Below, piece by piece: positions 7,642 through 16,418 of a stretch of 45,210 nucleotides of DNA. Each line of letters opens with the position of its first letter. The first letter of the stretch is position 1. Position numbers and translations under genes: made by a program. Source of the DNA: UBA5364 sp050259235 (lineage in GTDB: Bacteria > Bacillota_I > Bacilli_A > RF39 > UBA660); contig JBLNAG010000007.1 of assembly GCA_050259235.1 (NCBI GenBank), positions 1 to 45,210 on the forward strand, read 5' to 3'. The notes beneath the pieces were generated by a model that did not search any database, was not told where the DNA came from, and saw only the letters and a program-made list of their open reading frames with translations.

Positions 7642-8054
7642 TTAATCATATTTAATAAATTGATTTTAAACATATCCTTATCAGCATGTTGCTTAGATAC
7701 CATTACCCCTTTATATGTTTCAAGTTCTGATTGATGACCTTCTGTTAAGATTTCTTCAGGTGTCAATTTATCTAACATAACAATTTTTTCATTTTCATAT
7801 ACAAGATAATGTAATTTAATAACACCATGTACTCTAGAAAACATTATATCAGTTGGTAATTTAAGTTCATAAGATTGTGTTCCATTAGTTTTATTAGTAG
7901 ACATTAATTGTCCTACAAACACACCTTCTTTTAAAGATGGATAGTATTCAAAATATAATTTTTTGTATGCTAACATATTATATTTCTTTAATGAACGTTC
8001 TAGTTTTTTAAATTCATTTTCGTTTATATAGTCGAAAACATATACATCTTTCAT
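7635..8054 (-). CDS. Hypothetical protein, 139 aa
   Basis: I do not recognise this protein. It is soluble, with mixed charged and aromatic residues. The N-terminal half is rich in Lys and Tyr (KKLYFEYYPSLKEG), and the C-terminal half is acidic and amphipathic. The start at 8054 is chosen because AAAGGAG lies about seven bases upstream. A longer frame to 8075 would place that site inside the gene. It is monocistronic with its own terminator. Confidence 0.75.
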   Translation of the reverse strand: MKDVYVFDYINENEFKKLERSLKKYNMLAYKKLYFEYYPSLKEGVFVGQLMSTNKTNGTQSYELKLPTDIMFSRVHGVIKLHYLVYENEKIVMLDKLTPEEILTEGHQSELETYKGVMVSKQHADKDMFKINLLNMINK

Positions 8055-8172
8055 ATAATTTCTCCTTTCGTACATTTTATCTATTTTATCCTTTTTTACT
8101 ATAACATACTTAATAACTAAATGTCAAATAAACTAGGGAATAAAAAGATGTTTTTGACACATCTTAACATTA

Positions 8173-8439
8173 TTATATACTAATTTTTACTATTGTACAT
8201 CCACTATTATAATAAAATGTTTTAAATTCTAAAACACTTTTATTACTTTTTAATGTTTCAGAAGTAGTTTTCTTAAGAATGCCACTACCTTGACCATGAA
8301 CAATTGTAAATATATCAATTTTTTGAGTTTTATTATCTCTTATAAAGTCATTAATAGCTACTCTAGCTGTTTCCCTATCATAACCATGAAGATCTAATTT
8401 AGGAAGACTATCTACAAAAATAACATCATTTAAATTCAT
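8173..8439 (-). CDS. Stand-alone Smr domain protein
   Basis: An 88-aa protein consisting of one Smr domain, the nuclease/nucleic-acid binding unit also found at the C-terminus of MutS2. Signatures are LDLHGYDRETA near residue 16 and HGQGSGILKK near residue 48. The first motif carries the family's LDLHG, and the second is its HGxGxG loop. The start overlaps the end of the PfkB gene by 14 nt, and GGAAGAAG lies just upstream, so the pair is translated together. Smr domains act on RNA or branched DNA in other species; the target here is unknown. Confidence 0.9.
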   Translation of the reverse strand: MNLNDVIFVDSLPKLDLHGYDRETARVAINDFIRDNKTQKIDIFTIVHGQGSGILKKTTSETLKSNKSVLEFKTFYYNSGCTIVKISI

Positions 8440-9325
8440 TGTATACTTCTTCCATCTCTTCAATGGTTGGAATAGAATATCTCCCACCAATACGCGTTAC
8501 TGAAATAGCACCAGCAATATTAGCATACTTTAATACTTTTTCAAAGTCAAATTTATTAGCAATTCCATAAGTAAATGCCCCATGAAAAATATCCCCTGCT
8601 CCTGTTGAATCAATAGCTTTTACTTGAATAGAAGGCATTGTTTTTATTTCATTATTGTATTTATATAAGCATCCTTTTGATTCTAATGTAACTACAATAT
8701 TATTTTTAAATATTTCTTCCATTTTTTCATATAAACTAGTAATTGAATTCCAATTATTATAATCAATTTTTAAACCAGTAACATCTTCTGCAAATTCTTT
8801 TGAACAAACTACATATGTTACTAATTTAGCTAAATCAATTACTTCCTTACGACTTCTACCAGCATCAATTATACTAATAGCATTAGGATTATTATTAATT
8901 ATTTTAGTTGATATTTCTGGTTCTTGACCATCTACTAGGATGATATCAGGATTGAAATTAATATCAACATCTTTCATTTTCATATCACTTGGACGATAAG
9001 TAAATATCGTACGACTACCATTTTCTCTATTAGCAAGAATAAAACTTGAAGTAGTAATTTCATCTTTATTCATTTCAAAGTAAGTAGTATCAACATTCAC
9101 TGACGCAAATTCTTTTTTGATATTTTGCCCATATAAATCATCACCAACTATACCCATGAAAGATGTATTCATACCCCATTTACCTAATAAATAAGCAGCA
9201 TTAGAAGCAGGTCCTCCCCCACATTCAACACGAGCATGAACTCTATTTTTAGTATTCTCTACTGGAAAAGTTTCGACAGGTACTGTTATATCATAAGCAG
9301 CATGTCCAATACATAATATTTTCAT
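8426..9325 (-). CDS. PfkB-family sugar kinase
   Basis: A 299-aa carbohydrate or nucleoside kinase of the ribokinase/PfkB fold. The N-terminal signature GGGPASNAAYLLGKWG lies near residue 34. The C-terminal ATP/anion-hole motif DSTGAGDIFHGAF lies near residue 237 and includes the catalytic Asp of GAGD. Substrate specificity cannot be read from the sequence. The start at 9325 has AGGTGATT upstream. An extended -10 (TGTTAAAAT) at 9342-9350 on the minus strand could drive it. It is coupled to the Smr gene downstream. Confidence 0.93.
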   Translation of the reverse strand: MKILCIGHAAYDITVPVETFPVENTKNRVHARVECGGGPASNAAYLLGKWGMNTSFMGIVGDDLYGQNIKKEFASVNVDTTYFEMNKDEITTSSFILANRENGSRTIFTYRPSDMKMKDVDINFNPDIILVDGQEPEISTKIINNNPNAISIIDAGRSRKEVIDLAKLVTYVVCSKEFAEDVTGLKIDYNNWNSITSLYEKMEEIFKNNIVVTLESKGCLYKYNNEIKTMPSIQVKAIDSTGAGDIFHGAFTYGIANKFDFEKVLKYANIAGAISVTRIGGRYSIPTIEEMEEVYNEFK

Positions 9326-9341
9326 ACAATCACCTATTAAC

Positions 9342-9350
9342 ATTTTAACA
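9342..9350 (-). promoter_or_regulatory. Extended -10 element upstream of pfkB-like gene
   Basis: On the minus strand TGTTAAAAT, 17 bp before the ATG; no clear -35. Confidence 0.35.
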
Positions 9351-9371
9351 TAATTTTTTAAAATAGAAAAG

Positions 9372-9390
9372 AAAAAGACTATGTCTTTTT
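9372..9390 (-). terminator. Terminator of obg
   Basis: An 8-bp stem AAAAAGAC/GTCTTTTT (9372-9379 with 9383-9390) at the obg stop codon. The plus strand is A-rich on the downstream side. Confidence 0.75.
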
Positions 9391-10660
9391 ATAAATGATA
9401 ATCAAAGACATAATCTAATATTCTTACAGTATCACCATCAACGGCACCTAATTCACGTAATTTAGCATCAATACCCATTTTTCTTAATTTATTAGCAAAT
9501 CTATTTACTGCTTCATCACTACTGAATTTAGTCATTTTCAATAATTTTTCTACTTCTTGACCCAAGATAACCCAAGTATCACCATCTTTATGAATAGTAA
9601 ATGGTTTTTCTCTTTCAAATTTATAAAGAATATGACTTTCAACTTCTTCATCTTCATATAGTGGTTCTTTAGTAATAGTATCTAACATATCAGCAATTCG
9701 CATTAATACTTTGTCAATTCCTTCACTATTAATAGCCGAAATTGGATAGACTTCTACATCCACTTTCTTTTTAAATTCTTCTAGATTATTCTTAGCTGCT
9801 TCAATATCCATTTTATTAGCAATAACTATTTGTGGCTTTTTAAGTATTTTTGGATTAAAATTTTCAAGTTCTTTATTAATTATTTTATAATCTTCATAAG
9901 GATCACGTCCTTCAATTGCACTCATGTCAATAATATGAGCAATTACTCTTGTTCTTTCAATATGTTTTAAGAAACGATCTCCTAATCCTCCACCTAGTGA
10001 AGCTCCTTCAATTAATCCAGGTAGATCCGCAACTACATAAGAACGATTATCTAATGTTTTTACAACTCCTAAATTTGGGTGTAAAGTTGTAAAATGATAA
10101 GCTGCAATTTTAGGTCTAGATGCTGAAATTTTAGAGATAAAAGTTGATTTACCAACACTAGGCATACCTACTAATCCAACATCAGCTAATAATTTTAATT
10201 CTACCTTTATTTTTCTTACTTCCCCTGGTTCACCATTTTCAGCAAAGTTAGGAGCAGGATTACTTCTTGTAGCAAAAGCCATATTACCTCTACCGCCTCT
10301 ACCACCATAAGCAACTATTACTTCATCATCTTTTTTTACTAAGTCAGCAATAACTAAATTACTATCATAATCAGTAATTACAGTTCCTTCTGGTACTCTT
10401 ATAATAACATCTTCTGCCTTAGATCCAAATTTACCTTTACCTTCACCATTTTCACCTTTATCGCCTTTAATAACTTTCTTATATTTCAAATCTATTAAAG
10501 TGCTCAAACCTTGGTCAACTTTAAAAACAACATTAGCTCCACGGCCACCATTACCTCCAAAAGGTCCACCCATAGGCACACCCTTTTCTCTTCTATAGGC
10601 CATACAACCATTGCCACCATCACCAGCTTGAATTTCTAATACGACTTCATCTATAAACAT
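9389..10660 (-). CDS. obg: GTPase Obg (CgtA)
   Basis: Essential ribosome-assembly GTPase of 423 aa. The glycine-rich Obg domain (1-157) has repeated GG turns such as GGPFGGNGGRGA. The G domain has GMPSVGKST (G1), DLPGLIEGA (G3), NKMD (G4) and SAI (G5). A C-terminal OCT domain spans about 345-423. The start at 10660 gives the canonical MFIDEV and has GAGGGATA upstream; the frame continues to 10702 without support. It lies in the same neighbourhood as rplU-prp-rpmA, as in Bacillus, here separated from rpmA by a DUF2179 gene. Confidence 0.97.
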   Translation of the reverse strand: MFIDEVVLEIQAGDGGNGCMAYRREKGVPMGGPFGGNGGRGANVVFKVDQGLSTLIDLKYKKVIKGDKGENGEGKGKFGSKAEDVIIRVPEGTVITDYDSNLVIADLVKKDDEVIVAYGGRGGRGNMAFATRSNPAPNFAENGEPGEVRKIKVELKLLADVGLVGMPSVGKSTFISKISASRPKIAAYHFTTLHPNLGVVKTLDNRSYVVADLPGLIEGASLGGGLGDRFLKHIERTRVIAHIIDMSAIEGRDPYEDYKIINKELENFNPKILKKPQIVIANKMDIEAAKNNLEEFKKKVDVEVYPISAINSEGIDKVLMRIADMLDTITKEPLYEDEEVESHILYKFEREKPFTIHKDGDTWVILGQEVEKLLKMTKFSSDEAVNRFANKLRKMGIDAKLRELGAVDGDTVRILDYVFDYHL

Positions 10661-10701
10661 AATATCCCTCAGTTCTATAACCATTATATACTGTTTAAGC
10701 A

Positions 10702-10726
10702 TAAAAAAAAAGTATATATATACTTT
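10702..10726 (-). terminator. Terminator between the DUF2179 gene and obg
   Basis: An 18-bp palindrome at 10709-10726 beside nine A on the plus strand, giving T-rich RNA on the minus strand. It could lower read-through into obg. Confidence 0.65.
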
Positions 10727-11240
10727 ATTTTATAAAACCGTTCAAAACATAAGTTGTTTCTTTAGCTGTAATGAAAGCTTTAGGATCTAATTTCTTTATT
10801 AATGACCTTAATTGATTAAATTGATTTTTATTTATTTCAATTAGTAACATATATTTTTTATGTTCAACATCCATTCCCATAACATCTACTACTGAGACTG
10901 CAAAGCCAGCATCACGAATAGCATTTACAACATCATCATCTTGATTTTGAAGTACTGCTTGTACTGATAAATTACCTTTAATAAACTTATCAGAGATTAA
11001 TCCTCCAATATATGTTCCTGTTGCAAAACCTCCTGAATAAAAGATAGCTATCCATATACTCTTAAGATCAGTAGTCATTGCTTCATTGACAATTAAAAAC
11101 CAAACTAACACTTCAAAAAAACCAATAACACTAGCAATAAAATTGGCCTTTCTAATTGTCATAATCATTCTTACTGTTCCTAATGATACATCTAAAATTC
11201 TAACAAAAAATATTTTTATACACAATAATGCAATTGCCAT
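10725..11240 (-). CDS. UPF0316/DUF2179 membrane protein
   Basis: A 171-aa protein. The N-terminal half has about three membrane segments and carries the family motif DVSLGTVRMI (DUF5698 region) near residue 16. The C-terminal cytosolic DUF2179 domain spans about 100-171. DUF2179 is a small ligand-binding-like domain also found at the end of YitT proteins. Function unknown. The start at 11240 is set by AGGAGG eight bases upstream; extra codons to 11288 look spurious. An extended TACAAT box on the minus strand near 11350 may be the promoter. Confidence 0.88.
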   Translation of the reverse strand: MAIALLCIKIFFVRILDVSLGTVRMIMTIRKANFIASVIGFFEVLVWFLIVNEAMTTDLKSIWIAIFYSGGFATGTYIGGLISDKFIKGNLSVQAVLQNQDDDVVNAIRDAGFAVSVVDVMGMDVEHKKYMLLIEINKNQFNQLRSLIKKLDPKAFITAKETTYVLNGFIK

Positions 11241-11410
11241 TATTATTCCTCCTACAAAAAGTTTAAGCATTAATATTATTATAATCATAAAAGCAACATT
11301 TATTATAATTAATATAAATAAAGAATATTTCTACCTTACTGATATTGTATCAAAAATATGTAAAAAGTTCTAGTTATTTACGACTATTTTACGAGCATTT
11401 TACAAACAAA

Positions 11411-11432
11411 AAAAGAAACTATTGTTTCTTTT
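11411..11432 (-). terminator. Terminator of rplU-prp-rpmA
   Basis: A 9-bp stem AAAAGAAAC/GTTTCTTTT (11411-11419 with 11424-11432), with A residues beyond it on the plus strand, about 13 bp after rpmA. Confidence 0.8.
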
Positions 11433-11444
11433 AATTAACGATTG

Positions 11445-11732
11445 TTATTTTTCAGTGTATACACTCACTTGTTTTCTATCTTTTCCAAGACGTTCATATT
11501 TAACATAACCGTCTACTTTAGCATAAACAGTATCATCACTACCTATACCAACATTAGTTCCTGGATACACTTTAGTACCACGTTGACGATATAAAATTGA
11601 TCCACCTGATACAAATTCACCATCAGCTGCTTTCGCACCTAATCTTTTAGATTCTGAATCACGACCATTTTTAGTTGATCCTTGACCTTTTTTATGTGCA
11701 AATAATTGAATATTTAATTGCAATAACTTCAT
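11445..11732 (-). CDS. rpmA: 50S ribosomal protein L27 with Prp-cleaved leader
   Basis: A 95-aa L27 precursor. The core AHKKGQGSTKNGRDS is unmistakable. Ahead of it is a short leader, MKLLQLNIQLF, instead of a direct MA start. This pre-sequence is typical of Bacillota and is removed before Ala by the cysteine protease Prp, encoded by the next upstream gene. In known cases the mature N-terminus reaches toward the peptidyl-transferase centre and cleavage is required for function. The ribosome binding site is GGGAGGTG. Last gene of the rplU operon. Confidence 0.98.
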   Translation of the reverse strand: MKLLQLNIQLFAHKKGQGSTKNGRDSESKRLGAKAADGEFVSGGSILYRQRGTKVYPGTNVGIGSDDTVYAKVDGYVKYERLGKDRKQVSVYTEK

Positions 11733-11753
11733 TAAAGGACACCTCCCTTGTAT

Positions 11754-12056
11754 TTAATTTTCGACTTTTACATTTTCTTCGTACTGTTCTTCTAACTCTA
11801 TTAATAAATCAATCATATTGTTTATTAATATATCAGTTGTTTCAGTATGTTTTATTACTTTGATATTTAGATCATCAGATTGTATAAAATTTATACATTC
11901 TTTATCAATCTTCATAATAGCATTTACTGTTGTAATCACAATACTTGATACAGCAGCACATACAATATCTTTTCCATATTCATCATAATTTGAATGACCA
12001 GTAATATCTATTGCGATAATTTTGTCATTATCTTTATTGATTTTTACTTTAATCAT
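11754..12056 (-). CDS. prp: Ribosomal-processing cysteine protease Prp
   Basis: A 100-aa protease that trims the L27 leader. The catalytic His lies in ITGHSNY near residue 21 and the catalytic Cys in DIVCAAVSS near residue 33, in the family spacing. The start codon overlaps the rplU stop by one base (TAATG), so translation is coupled. Its position between rplU and rpmA is the standard arrangement in this phylum. The terminal charged helix is typical of the family. Confidence 0.96.
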   Translation of the reverse strand: MIKVKINKDNDKIIAIDITGHSNYDEYGKDIVCAAVSSIVITTVNAIMKIDKECINFIQSDDLNIKVIKHTETTDILINNMIDLLIELEEQYEENVKVEN

Positions 12057-12358
12057 TATTTTGTTACGATTTCTTTAATAACAACTTTAGAATATGGTTG
12101 ACGATGACCTTGTTTTTTACGATGTTTTTTCTTTGGTAAATATTTGAACACAATAATCTTTTTAGCTTTACCATGTTTTACAACATTACCAATTACTTCA
12201 ACATTTTCTAAATATGGTTTACCTGGAACTCCATTAACCATTAATACTTTGTCAAAAACGACTTCTGATCCAGCTTCAGCATCTACTTTTTCAAGATAAA
12301 GAACTGTTCCTTCTTCAACGTAGTATTGTTTACCACCAGTTTCAATAACTGCTTTCAT
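12056..12358 (-). CDS. rplU: 50S ribosomal protein L21
   Basis: A 100-aa protein of normal length for L21. Family motifs are IETGGKQYYVEEG at the N-terminus and KKKHRKKQGHRQPYSKV near residues 77-93. First gene of the rplU-prp-rpmA operon. It is preceded by a structured leader of about 90 nt and a strong promoter that overlaps the end of spoIVFB. Confidence 0.98.
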   Translation of the reverse strand: MKAVIETGGKQYYVEEGTVLYLEKVDAEAGSEVVFDKVLMVNGVPGKPYLENVEVIGNVVKHGKAKKIIVFKYLPKKKHRKKQGHRQPYSKVVIKEIVTK

Positions 12359-12448
12359 TTTTATTCCTCCTACTTCTCAGACTCGCCATAAAGGTAACAT
12401 AAAGTTTTCGACCTGTTCTGTGCGGTTGTAGATTAAGGCTCTACACAA
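12359..12448 (-). promoter_or_regulatory. rplU leader RNA (probable L21 leader)
   Basis: On the minus strand the transcript begins near 12448. It forms a hairpin TGTAGA/TCTACA, then carries a conserved-looking AACCGCACAGAACAGG segment before the AGGAGG site. L21 leaders upstream of rplU are a known Bacillota RNA family and are thought to let L21 repress its own operon. Assignment is by position and appearance only. Confidence 0.55.
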
Positions 12449-12454
12449 TATAAG

Positions 12455-12483
12455 ATTTTATCATAGTTTATCTTTGTTGTCAA
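12455..12483 (-). promoter_or_regulatory. Strong SigA promoter of rplU
   Basis: Minus strand TTGACA (12478-12483), a 17-bp spacer and TAAAAT (12455-12460). The -35 and spacer lie within the last codons of spoIVFB, so the ribosomal operon is started from inside the upstream gene. Confidence 0.85.
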
Positions 12484-13195
12484 ACATTTTGCTCATCATT
12501 TCTTTCTCAGAATGATATTTATTTTCAATATAAAATAAGTGTTTATGATCTTTGAACATTTTATTATAATTTTGCCCCTTGATTATTCTATTCCTTTTAA
12601 AGTTAAAATGATAAAAATATCGTTCTAATAGAAACTTATTAAATAGATATTTATGATTAATAAGTTCCCTTATAACATCAATAATTAATAGTAATAAAAT
12701 AAGCATAAATAGCAAATTAAATCTTAAAGTTAAACATAATATTATTACCAAAATAGATAAATAAATTGTTAAAACATGGCTTAATTTAAAGGGTAATACC
12801 TTATTAAATAAAATGTTTACAAGCTTTGAACCATCTAATGGATGGATTGGTAGCATATTAAAAAATAATAAGGCATAATGATATTTTAAAAATAAAGGAT
12901 CGCTATATATTATGGCATATATTACCTGAAATATAGGCCCTGATAAAAGAATAATAAGTTCTTCATTTAATGACTTATTTATTTTTTCATTAAATACAGT
13001 TAATCCCCCAAATGGTAATATAATTATTTTATTTATATTCCATTTAAAATATAGAGCAGCAATTACATGCCCCATTTCATGAATGACAATTATTGATGTT
13101 AATATTAAAAACTCTTTAAATAATCCGGTAATTACAGCAATTAAAGCAACTAAATAAAAAAAGATGTGAATCTTTATTTTAGATATAATCTTCAT
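12461..13195 (-). CDS. spoIVFB: SpoIVFB-like site-2 (M50) metalloprotease
   Basis: Intramembrane zinc protease of 244 aa. The zinc motif HEMGH lies near residue 39 inside a membrane helix. The third ligand is in NMLPIHPLDGSK near residue 113. About five to six hydrophobic segments are visible. In Bacillus SpoIVFB cleaves pro-SigmaK in the mother cell and is held inactive by SpoIVFA and BofA. Here it directly follows a SpoIVFA-like gene with a 17-nt overlap and precedes rplU, the same order as in Bacillus. This supports orthology, though a non-spore role cannot be excluded. Confidence 0.88.
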   Translation of the reverse strand: MKIISKIKIHIFFYLVALIAVITGLFKEFLILTSIIVIHEMGHVIAALYFKWNINKIIILPFGGLTVFNEKINKSLNEELIILLSGPIFQVIYAIIYSDPLFLKYHYALLFFNMLPIHPLDGSKLVNILFNKVLPFKLSHVLTIYLSILVIILCLTLRFNLLFMLILLLLIIDVIRELINHKYLFNKFLLERYFYHFNFKRNRIIKGQNYNKMFKDHKHLFYIENKYHSEKEMMSKMFDNKDKL

Positions 13196-13796
13196 AATTT
13201 ACGACGACCCCATCTTTTTTATAAACTAAATATATATAATTATTAATTGCTGTTCCTAATAAAGTTCCTTTTTCAACATAATCATATAATTTCACACTAA
13301 CATCAGTTACATTTGAATACCATAAATCAATACCATTTATTTGTTGAATAACAATTGTATTTCCATATCCTTCTTTTTCACCAATAAATACTACTAAACC
13401 ACTTAATTGATTTGGGATTAAATAACTTTTTTCTACTGTTAATTTGACTCCATCTTTATAAACATTAGCTTCAGTATAAACTAATTTTTCATTAAAAACG
13501 GGTTCTGCATCTTTAAAGAAATCCTTAAATGGTAATGGACTACCCAAATATTTTTCATATAAGTTATTTACTGTGGCAAAGGAAAAATTAGTATCATATA
13601 CTTCTTTATAAAAAGCTGGTTGTAAACTTTTATTTCCCTTTAAAACGATAAGAGTTACTAGAGTAAAAGCCATAGTAATTAAAAATTTACTTAAATATTT
13701 ACTTAAATATTTATTTAAATATCTAGGTACTTTAATGCTTGTACTTTTATTAGGTTTCTTATTTTTTATTTCATTCCTTATCATTTGAATATTCAT
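13179..13796 (-). CDS. spoIVFA: SpoIVFA-like protein with degenerate M23 domain
   Basis: A 205-aa membrane-anchored protein. A basic cytosolic N-terminus with three YL(N/S)K repeats precedes one membrane helix (about 37-53). The extracytoplasmic part ends in a LytM/M23-like fold (VFIGEKEGYGNTIVIQQ near 135) that lacks the HxH zinc residues, so it is not a peptidase. This matches SpoIVFA, the regulator and scaffold of SpoIVFB. Confidence rests mainly on the order mreD - this gene - spoIVFB. ATG at 13796 has GGTGAT upstream. The YLSK coding region is a 12-nt tandem repeat. Confidence 0.75.
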   Translation of the reverse strand: MNIQMIRNEIKNKKPNKSTSIKVPRYLNKYLSKYLSKFLITMAFTLVTLIVLKGNKSLQPAFYKEVYDTNFSFATVNNLYEKYLGSPLPFKDFFKDAEPVFNEKLVYTEANVYKDGVKLTVEKSYLIPNQLSGLVVFIGEKEGYGNTIVIQQINGIDLWYSNVTDVSVKLYDYVEKGTLLGTAINNYIYLVYKKDGVVVNYEDYI

Positions 13797-13838
13797 AATA
13801 TCACCAATACAATATATTAAAATGATATTTTTTTAGAA

Positions 13839-14336
13839 CTATTCTATTTTATCAATTTTGTATTTTCTACTTATAAAATCGGTAGTTAAATAAAGTATTA
13901 TTCCATAAATAACATTTACAATTAATGATGAATAAATACTAACTAATAAATCATTAAAATTATAATTCAAATAATTAATCATTACTAAAACAAAATAAGT
14001 TATAAAACGGTATATTGCTACAACACATAAACTCATAATACTAATATTAAAGGCATTATTAGAAATATATTCATGGATTAATTTAATACAAAAACCAATT
14101 AATAAAAAGATAAATGCATTTAAAAATATTGTATCAGTATACACAATATCATATAGTAAACCTATTAAAAAAGAAAATTTTAAATAACTATTTTGTTCTT
14201 TATGAAAATAGGGATAAATTACTATTAAGCTAATCAAGGAAAAAAGAGGAATAAAGATACTATCAATTGGTATAAAACTAGTTAAAATACTATCAAGAAA
14301 AAAGGAAACTATAACCGAAATAATAACTAATTTCAT
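13839..14336 (-). CDS. mreD: Rod shape-determining protein MreD
   Basis: A 165-aa, very hydrophobic protein with about five membrane segments, one base after mreC. MreD is part of the elongasome that guides lateral wall synthesis. Sequence is weakly conserved in this family, so the call rests on size, topology, the LIGLLYDIVY segment and the mreC-mreD order. AAGGAAG lies upstream of the ATG, inside mreC. Confidence 0.85.
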   Translation of the reverse strand: MKLVIISVIVSFFLDSILTSFIPIDSIFIPLFSLISLIVIYPYFHKEQNSYLKFSFLIGLLYDIVYTDTIFLNAFIFLLIGFCIKLIHEYISNNAFNISIMSLCVVAIYRFITYFVLVMINYLNYNFNDLLVSIYSSLIVNVIYGIILYLTTDFISRKYKIDKIE

Positions 14337-14337
14337 C

Positions 14338-15183
14338 TTACTTAATCTTCCTTTTTAATACTGTAACAAACTTAATATCATTAAAATCAACATTTGATTT
14401 TACTTTTACTATTTTTGCTAAATCAAAATTATCAGTACCTACGCTTTTTACTTTACCAATTAATATTCCACTTGGGAAGATATCTCCCATACCTGTAGTA
14501 GTAACTAATGAATCAACAGGAATTTCCATATTCTCAGATATTCCTTCAATAGTAAATAAATTTTCCTTTTTATTATAACTTGTAAGTAGTCCATATATGT
14601 ATTTATCCCCTATTTTTATTTTAATGGATATCTTACTATCAACTTCATCACTTGTTAATAATTTAATAGTACTAGAAAAATTAGTTGTCTTAATTACTTT
14701 ACCAATCAAACCATCACTAGTAATAACAGCAATATTTTCTTTTATACCACTACTACTACCTTTATTTATAGTAATTGTATTGTACCAATAGCCTATATTA
14801 CGGTTAATAACAGTTGCATTTAAATAAGTATAATCAAGTAGAGTTTTATCAATATCTAACATTTTTCTTAATTCTTCATTTTCCTCTTCTAGTTCATTTA
14901 TTTCTGCAACATTTAAATAATATTCATCAACTTTTTTCTTAAGATCTAGATATTTAGCATATAAATCTTCTTTTTCTTTTGCTTCTCTTGCTTTATTTTT
15001 AATAAAATTAATCGGAATATTTATCACTTTATTAATACTTATTACAGTATCTTTTATACCTTTTTCAATTGGATTTAACTTGCGATCATCATTAACTATT
15101 TTAGTAATAACTCCTAAAAAGATAGCAATAAATAATAGTACTATTAAAATAATATATTTTTTTTCTAACTTTTTATTTGTCAT
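14338..15183 (-). CDS. mreC: Cell shape-determining protein MreC
   Basis: A 281-aa protein with a short cytosolic start, one membrane helix (about 10-28), a coiled coil (about 70-105, rich in Glu/Lys) and two beta-barrel domains. Family motifs include NRNIGYWYNTITINKGSSSG and DGLIGKV. It links wall synthases to the elongasome outside the membrane. AAGGTGAT precedes the ATG. No mreB lies upstream; in Bacillus mreB sits between radC and mreC. Confidence 0.93.
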   Translation of the reverse strand: MTNKKLEKKYIILIVLLFIAIFLGVITKIVNDDRKLNPIEKGIKDTVISINKVINIPINFIKNKAREAKEKEDLYAKYLDLKKKVDEYYLNVAEINELEEENEELRKMLDIDKTLLDYTYLNATVINRNIGYWYNTITINKGSSSGIKENIAVITSDGLIGKVIKTTNFSSTIKLLTSDEVDSKISIKIKIGDKYIYGLLTSYNKKENLFTIEGISENMEIPVDSLVTTTGMGDIFPSGILIGKVKSVGTDNFDLAKIVKVKSNVDFNDIKFVTVLKRKIK

Positions 15184-15229
15184 ATTATCACCTTAAATAA
15201 ATTATAATATAATTTTGATTAAATTCATA

Positions 15230-15913
15230 CTATATATCGTTATTTTCAAAAAAACTATAATAATTTTCCTTTCCAATTATAATATGATCAACAACTTGGA
15301 TTCCTAATATTCTACCTACTCTAACTAATTCTTTTGTTATATTAATATCTTCAGGACTCGGTAGAACATTACCACTTGGATGATTATGAATACATACTAT
15401 CGAAGAAGCACTAAGTTTATATGCTTCTTTATATATTTCACGTGGATGAATAAGGCTTTGATTTAAAGTTCCAATGAAAAGTAACTTATCTTTAATTATT
15501 CTTTTACTGGTATCTAAATATAAACAATAAAAATATTCTTGCTGTTTGACATTAAGAATATCTTTATAATAATTATAAACCATTTTGGCACTGGTTAGTT
15601 TTAAGTTATTAAGAGAAGTTACTTCTTTATTAATGCGCTTACCTAGTTCAATTGCTGATACTATTACGCAAGCTTTAGATATACCAATACCTTTTATTTT
15701 TAACAAATCATTATAATTTAATTCTTTAAACTTTTGAATTTCTCCAATTTCAGATAATAATTTAGAAGCGATGCTTTTTGATGATTCAAATTTATTACCT
15801 GTCTTAAGTAATATTGCTATTAACTCTTCATTACTTAAATTTTCGACACCATAATTAATAAGCCTTTCCATAGGACGATCATTAATAGGTAAATCTTTAA
15901 TCTTTATATGCAT
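15230..15913 (-). CDS. radC: RadC family JAMM-domain protein
   Basis: A 227-aa protein. The N-terminal helix-hairpin-helix region contains KIKGIGISKA near residue 70. The C-terminal JAB/MPN domain has CIHNHPSGNVLPSPEDI near 172, the HxHP...S...D zinc signature. Once linked to DNA repair, its real role is uncertain. The start lies inside the end of the upstream SPOR gene (17-nt overlap). It keeps the Bacillus order ahead of mreC but without mreB. Confidence 0.95.
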   Translation of the reverse strand: MHIKIKDLPINDRPMERLINYGVENLSNEELIAILLKTGNKFESSKSIASKLLSEIGEIQKFKELNYNDLLKIKGIGISKACVIVSAIELGKRINKEVTSLNNLKLTSAKMVYNYYKDILNVKQQEYFYCLYLDTSKRIIKDKLLFIGTLNQSLIHPREIYKEAYKLSASSIVCIHNHPSGNVLPSPEDINITKELVRVGRILGIQVVDHIIIGKENYYSFFENNDI

Positions 15914-16364
15914 CTAAAATCAACTCCTCATATTTTCCTAATGTTTGACCACAAATAGCTTTTATAACACTATTATCAGTTGTAGTTATTAATAAATTAT
16001 CATATTGTGCTAATATTTCAAGAAACTCTTTATTATTAACGTATATTTCTTTACTAAGAGTATTATATCCTAGACCACTAAAATATCCTTGTAGCTTTGT
16101 AATATTATCCGTATTCTTAGTAATAGCAATATATACATAATACATACCATTTTCAACACTAGAAATGTAGTAACCTAAATCCATTGTATTTTTTTTAACA
16201 TTTTCTTCTGAAGAGTATACTCCTTGTTGAATTAAATAAACTTTTTCTCCTCTACTAAAAACAGTTGATAGATCTTCTTTTTTTTCATATTGATTCATGA
16301 GAAATTCTGACAACAAAAAACCAACTATTAATGCAAATATAATAATCGTTAAATATTTTTTCAT
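15897..16364 (-). CDS. Membrane-anchored SPOR-like protein (SpoIIB position)
   Basis: A 155-aa protein with an N-terminal membrane helix (about 5-20). Its extracytoplasmic domain begins VYLIQQGVYSSEENVKKN, the usual QxGxFxxxxNA pattern of SPOR domains, which bind denuded glycan strands at septa. In Bacillus the SPOR protein SpoIIB lies just upstream of maf-radC-mre, so position and domain both suggest a SpoIIB-like septal protein. The domain is divergent and this is inference. The start at 16364 is set by AGGTGATA. Confidence 0.65.
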   Translation of the reverse strand: MKKYLTIIIFALIVGFLLSEFLMNQYEKKEDLSTVFSRGEKVYLIQQGVYSSEENVKKNTMDLGYYISSVENGMYYVYIAITKNTDNITKLQGYFSGLGYNTLSKEIYVNNKEFLEILAQYDNLLITTTDNSVIKAICGQTLGKYEELILDAYKD

Positions 16365-16418
16365 ATTATCACCTATTATATTATCCAATAATAATTGGTA
16401 TTTATTTGTCGAAATATA

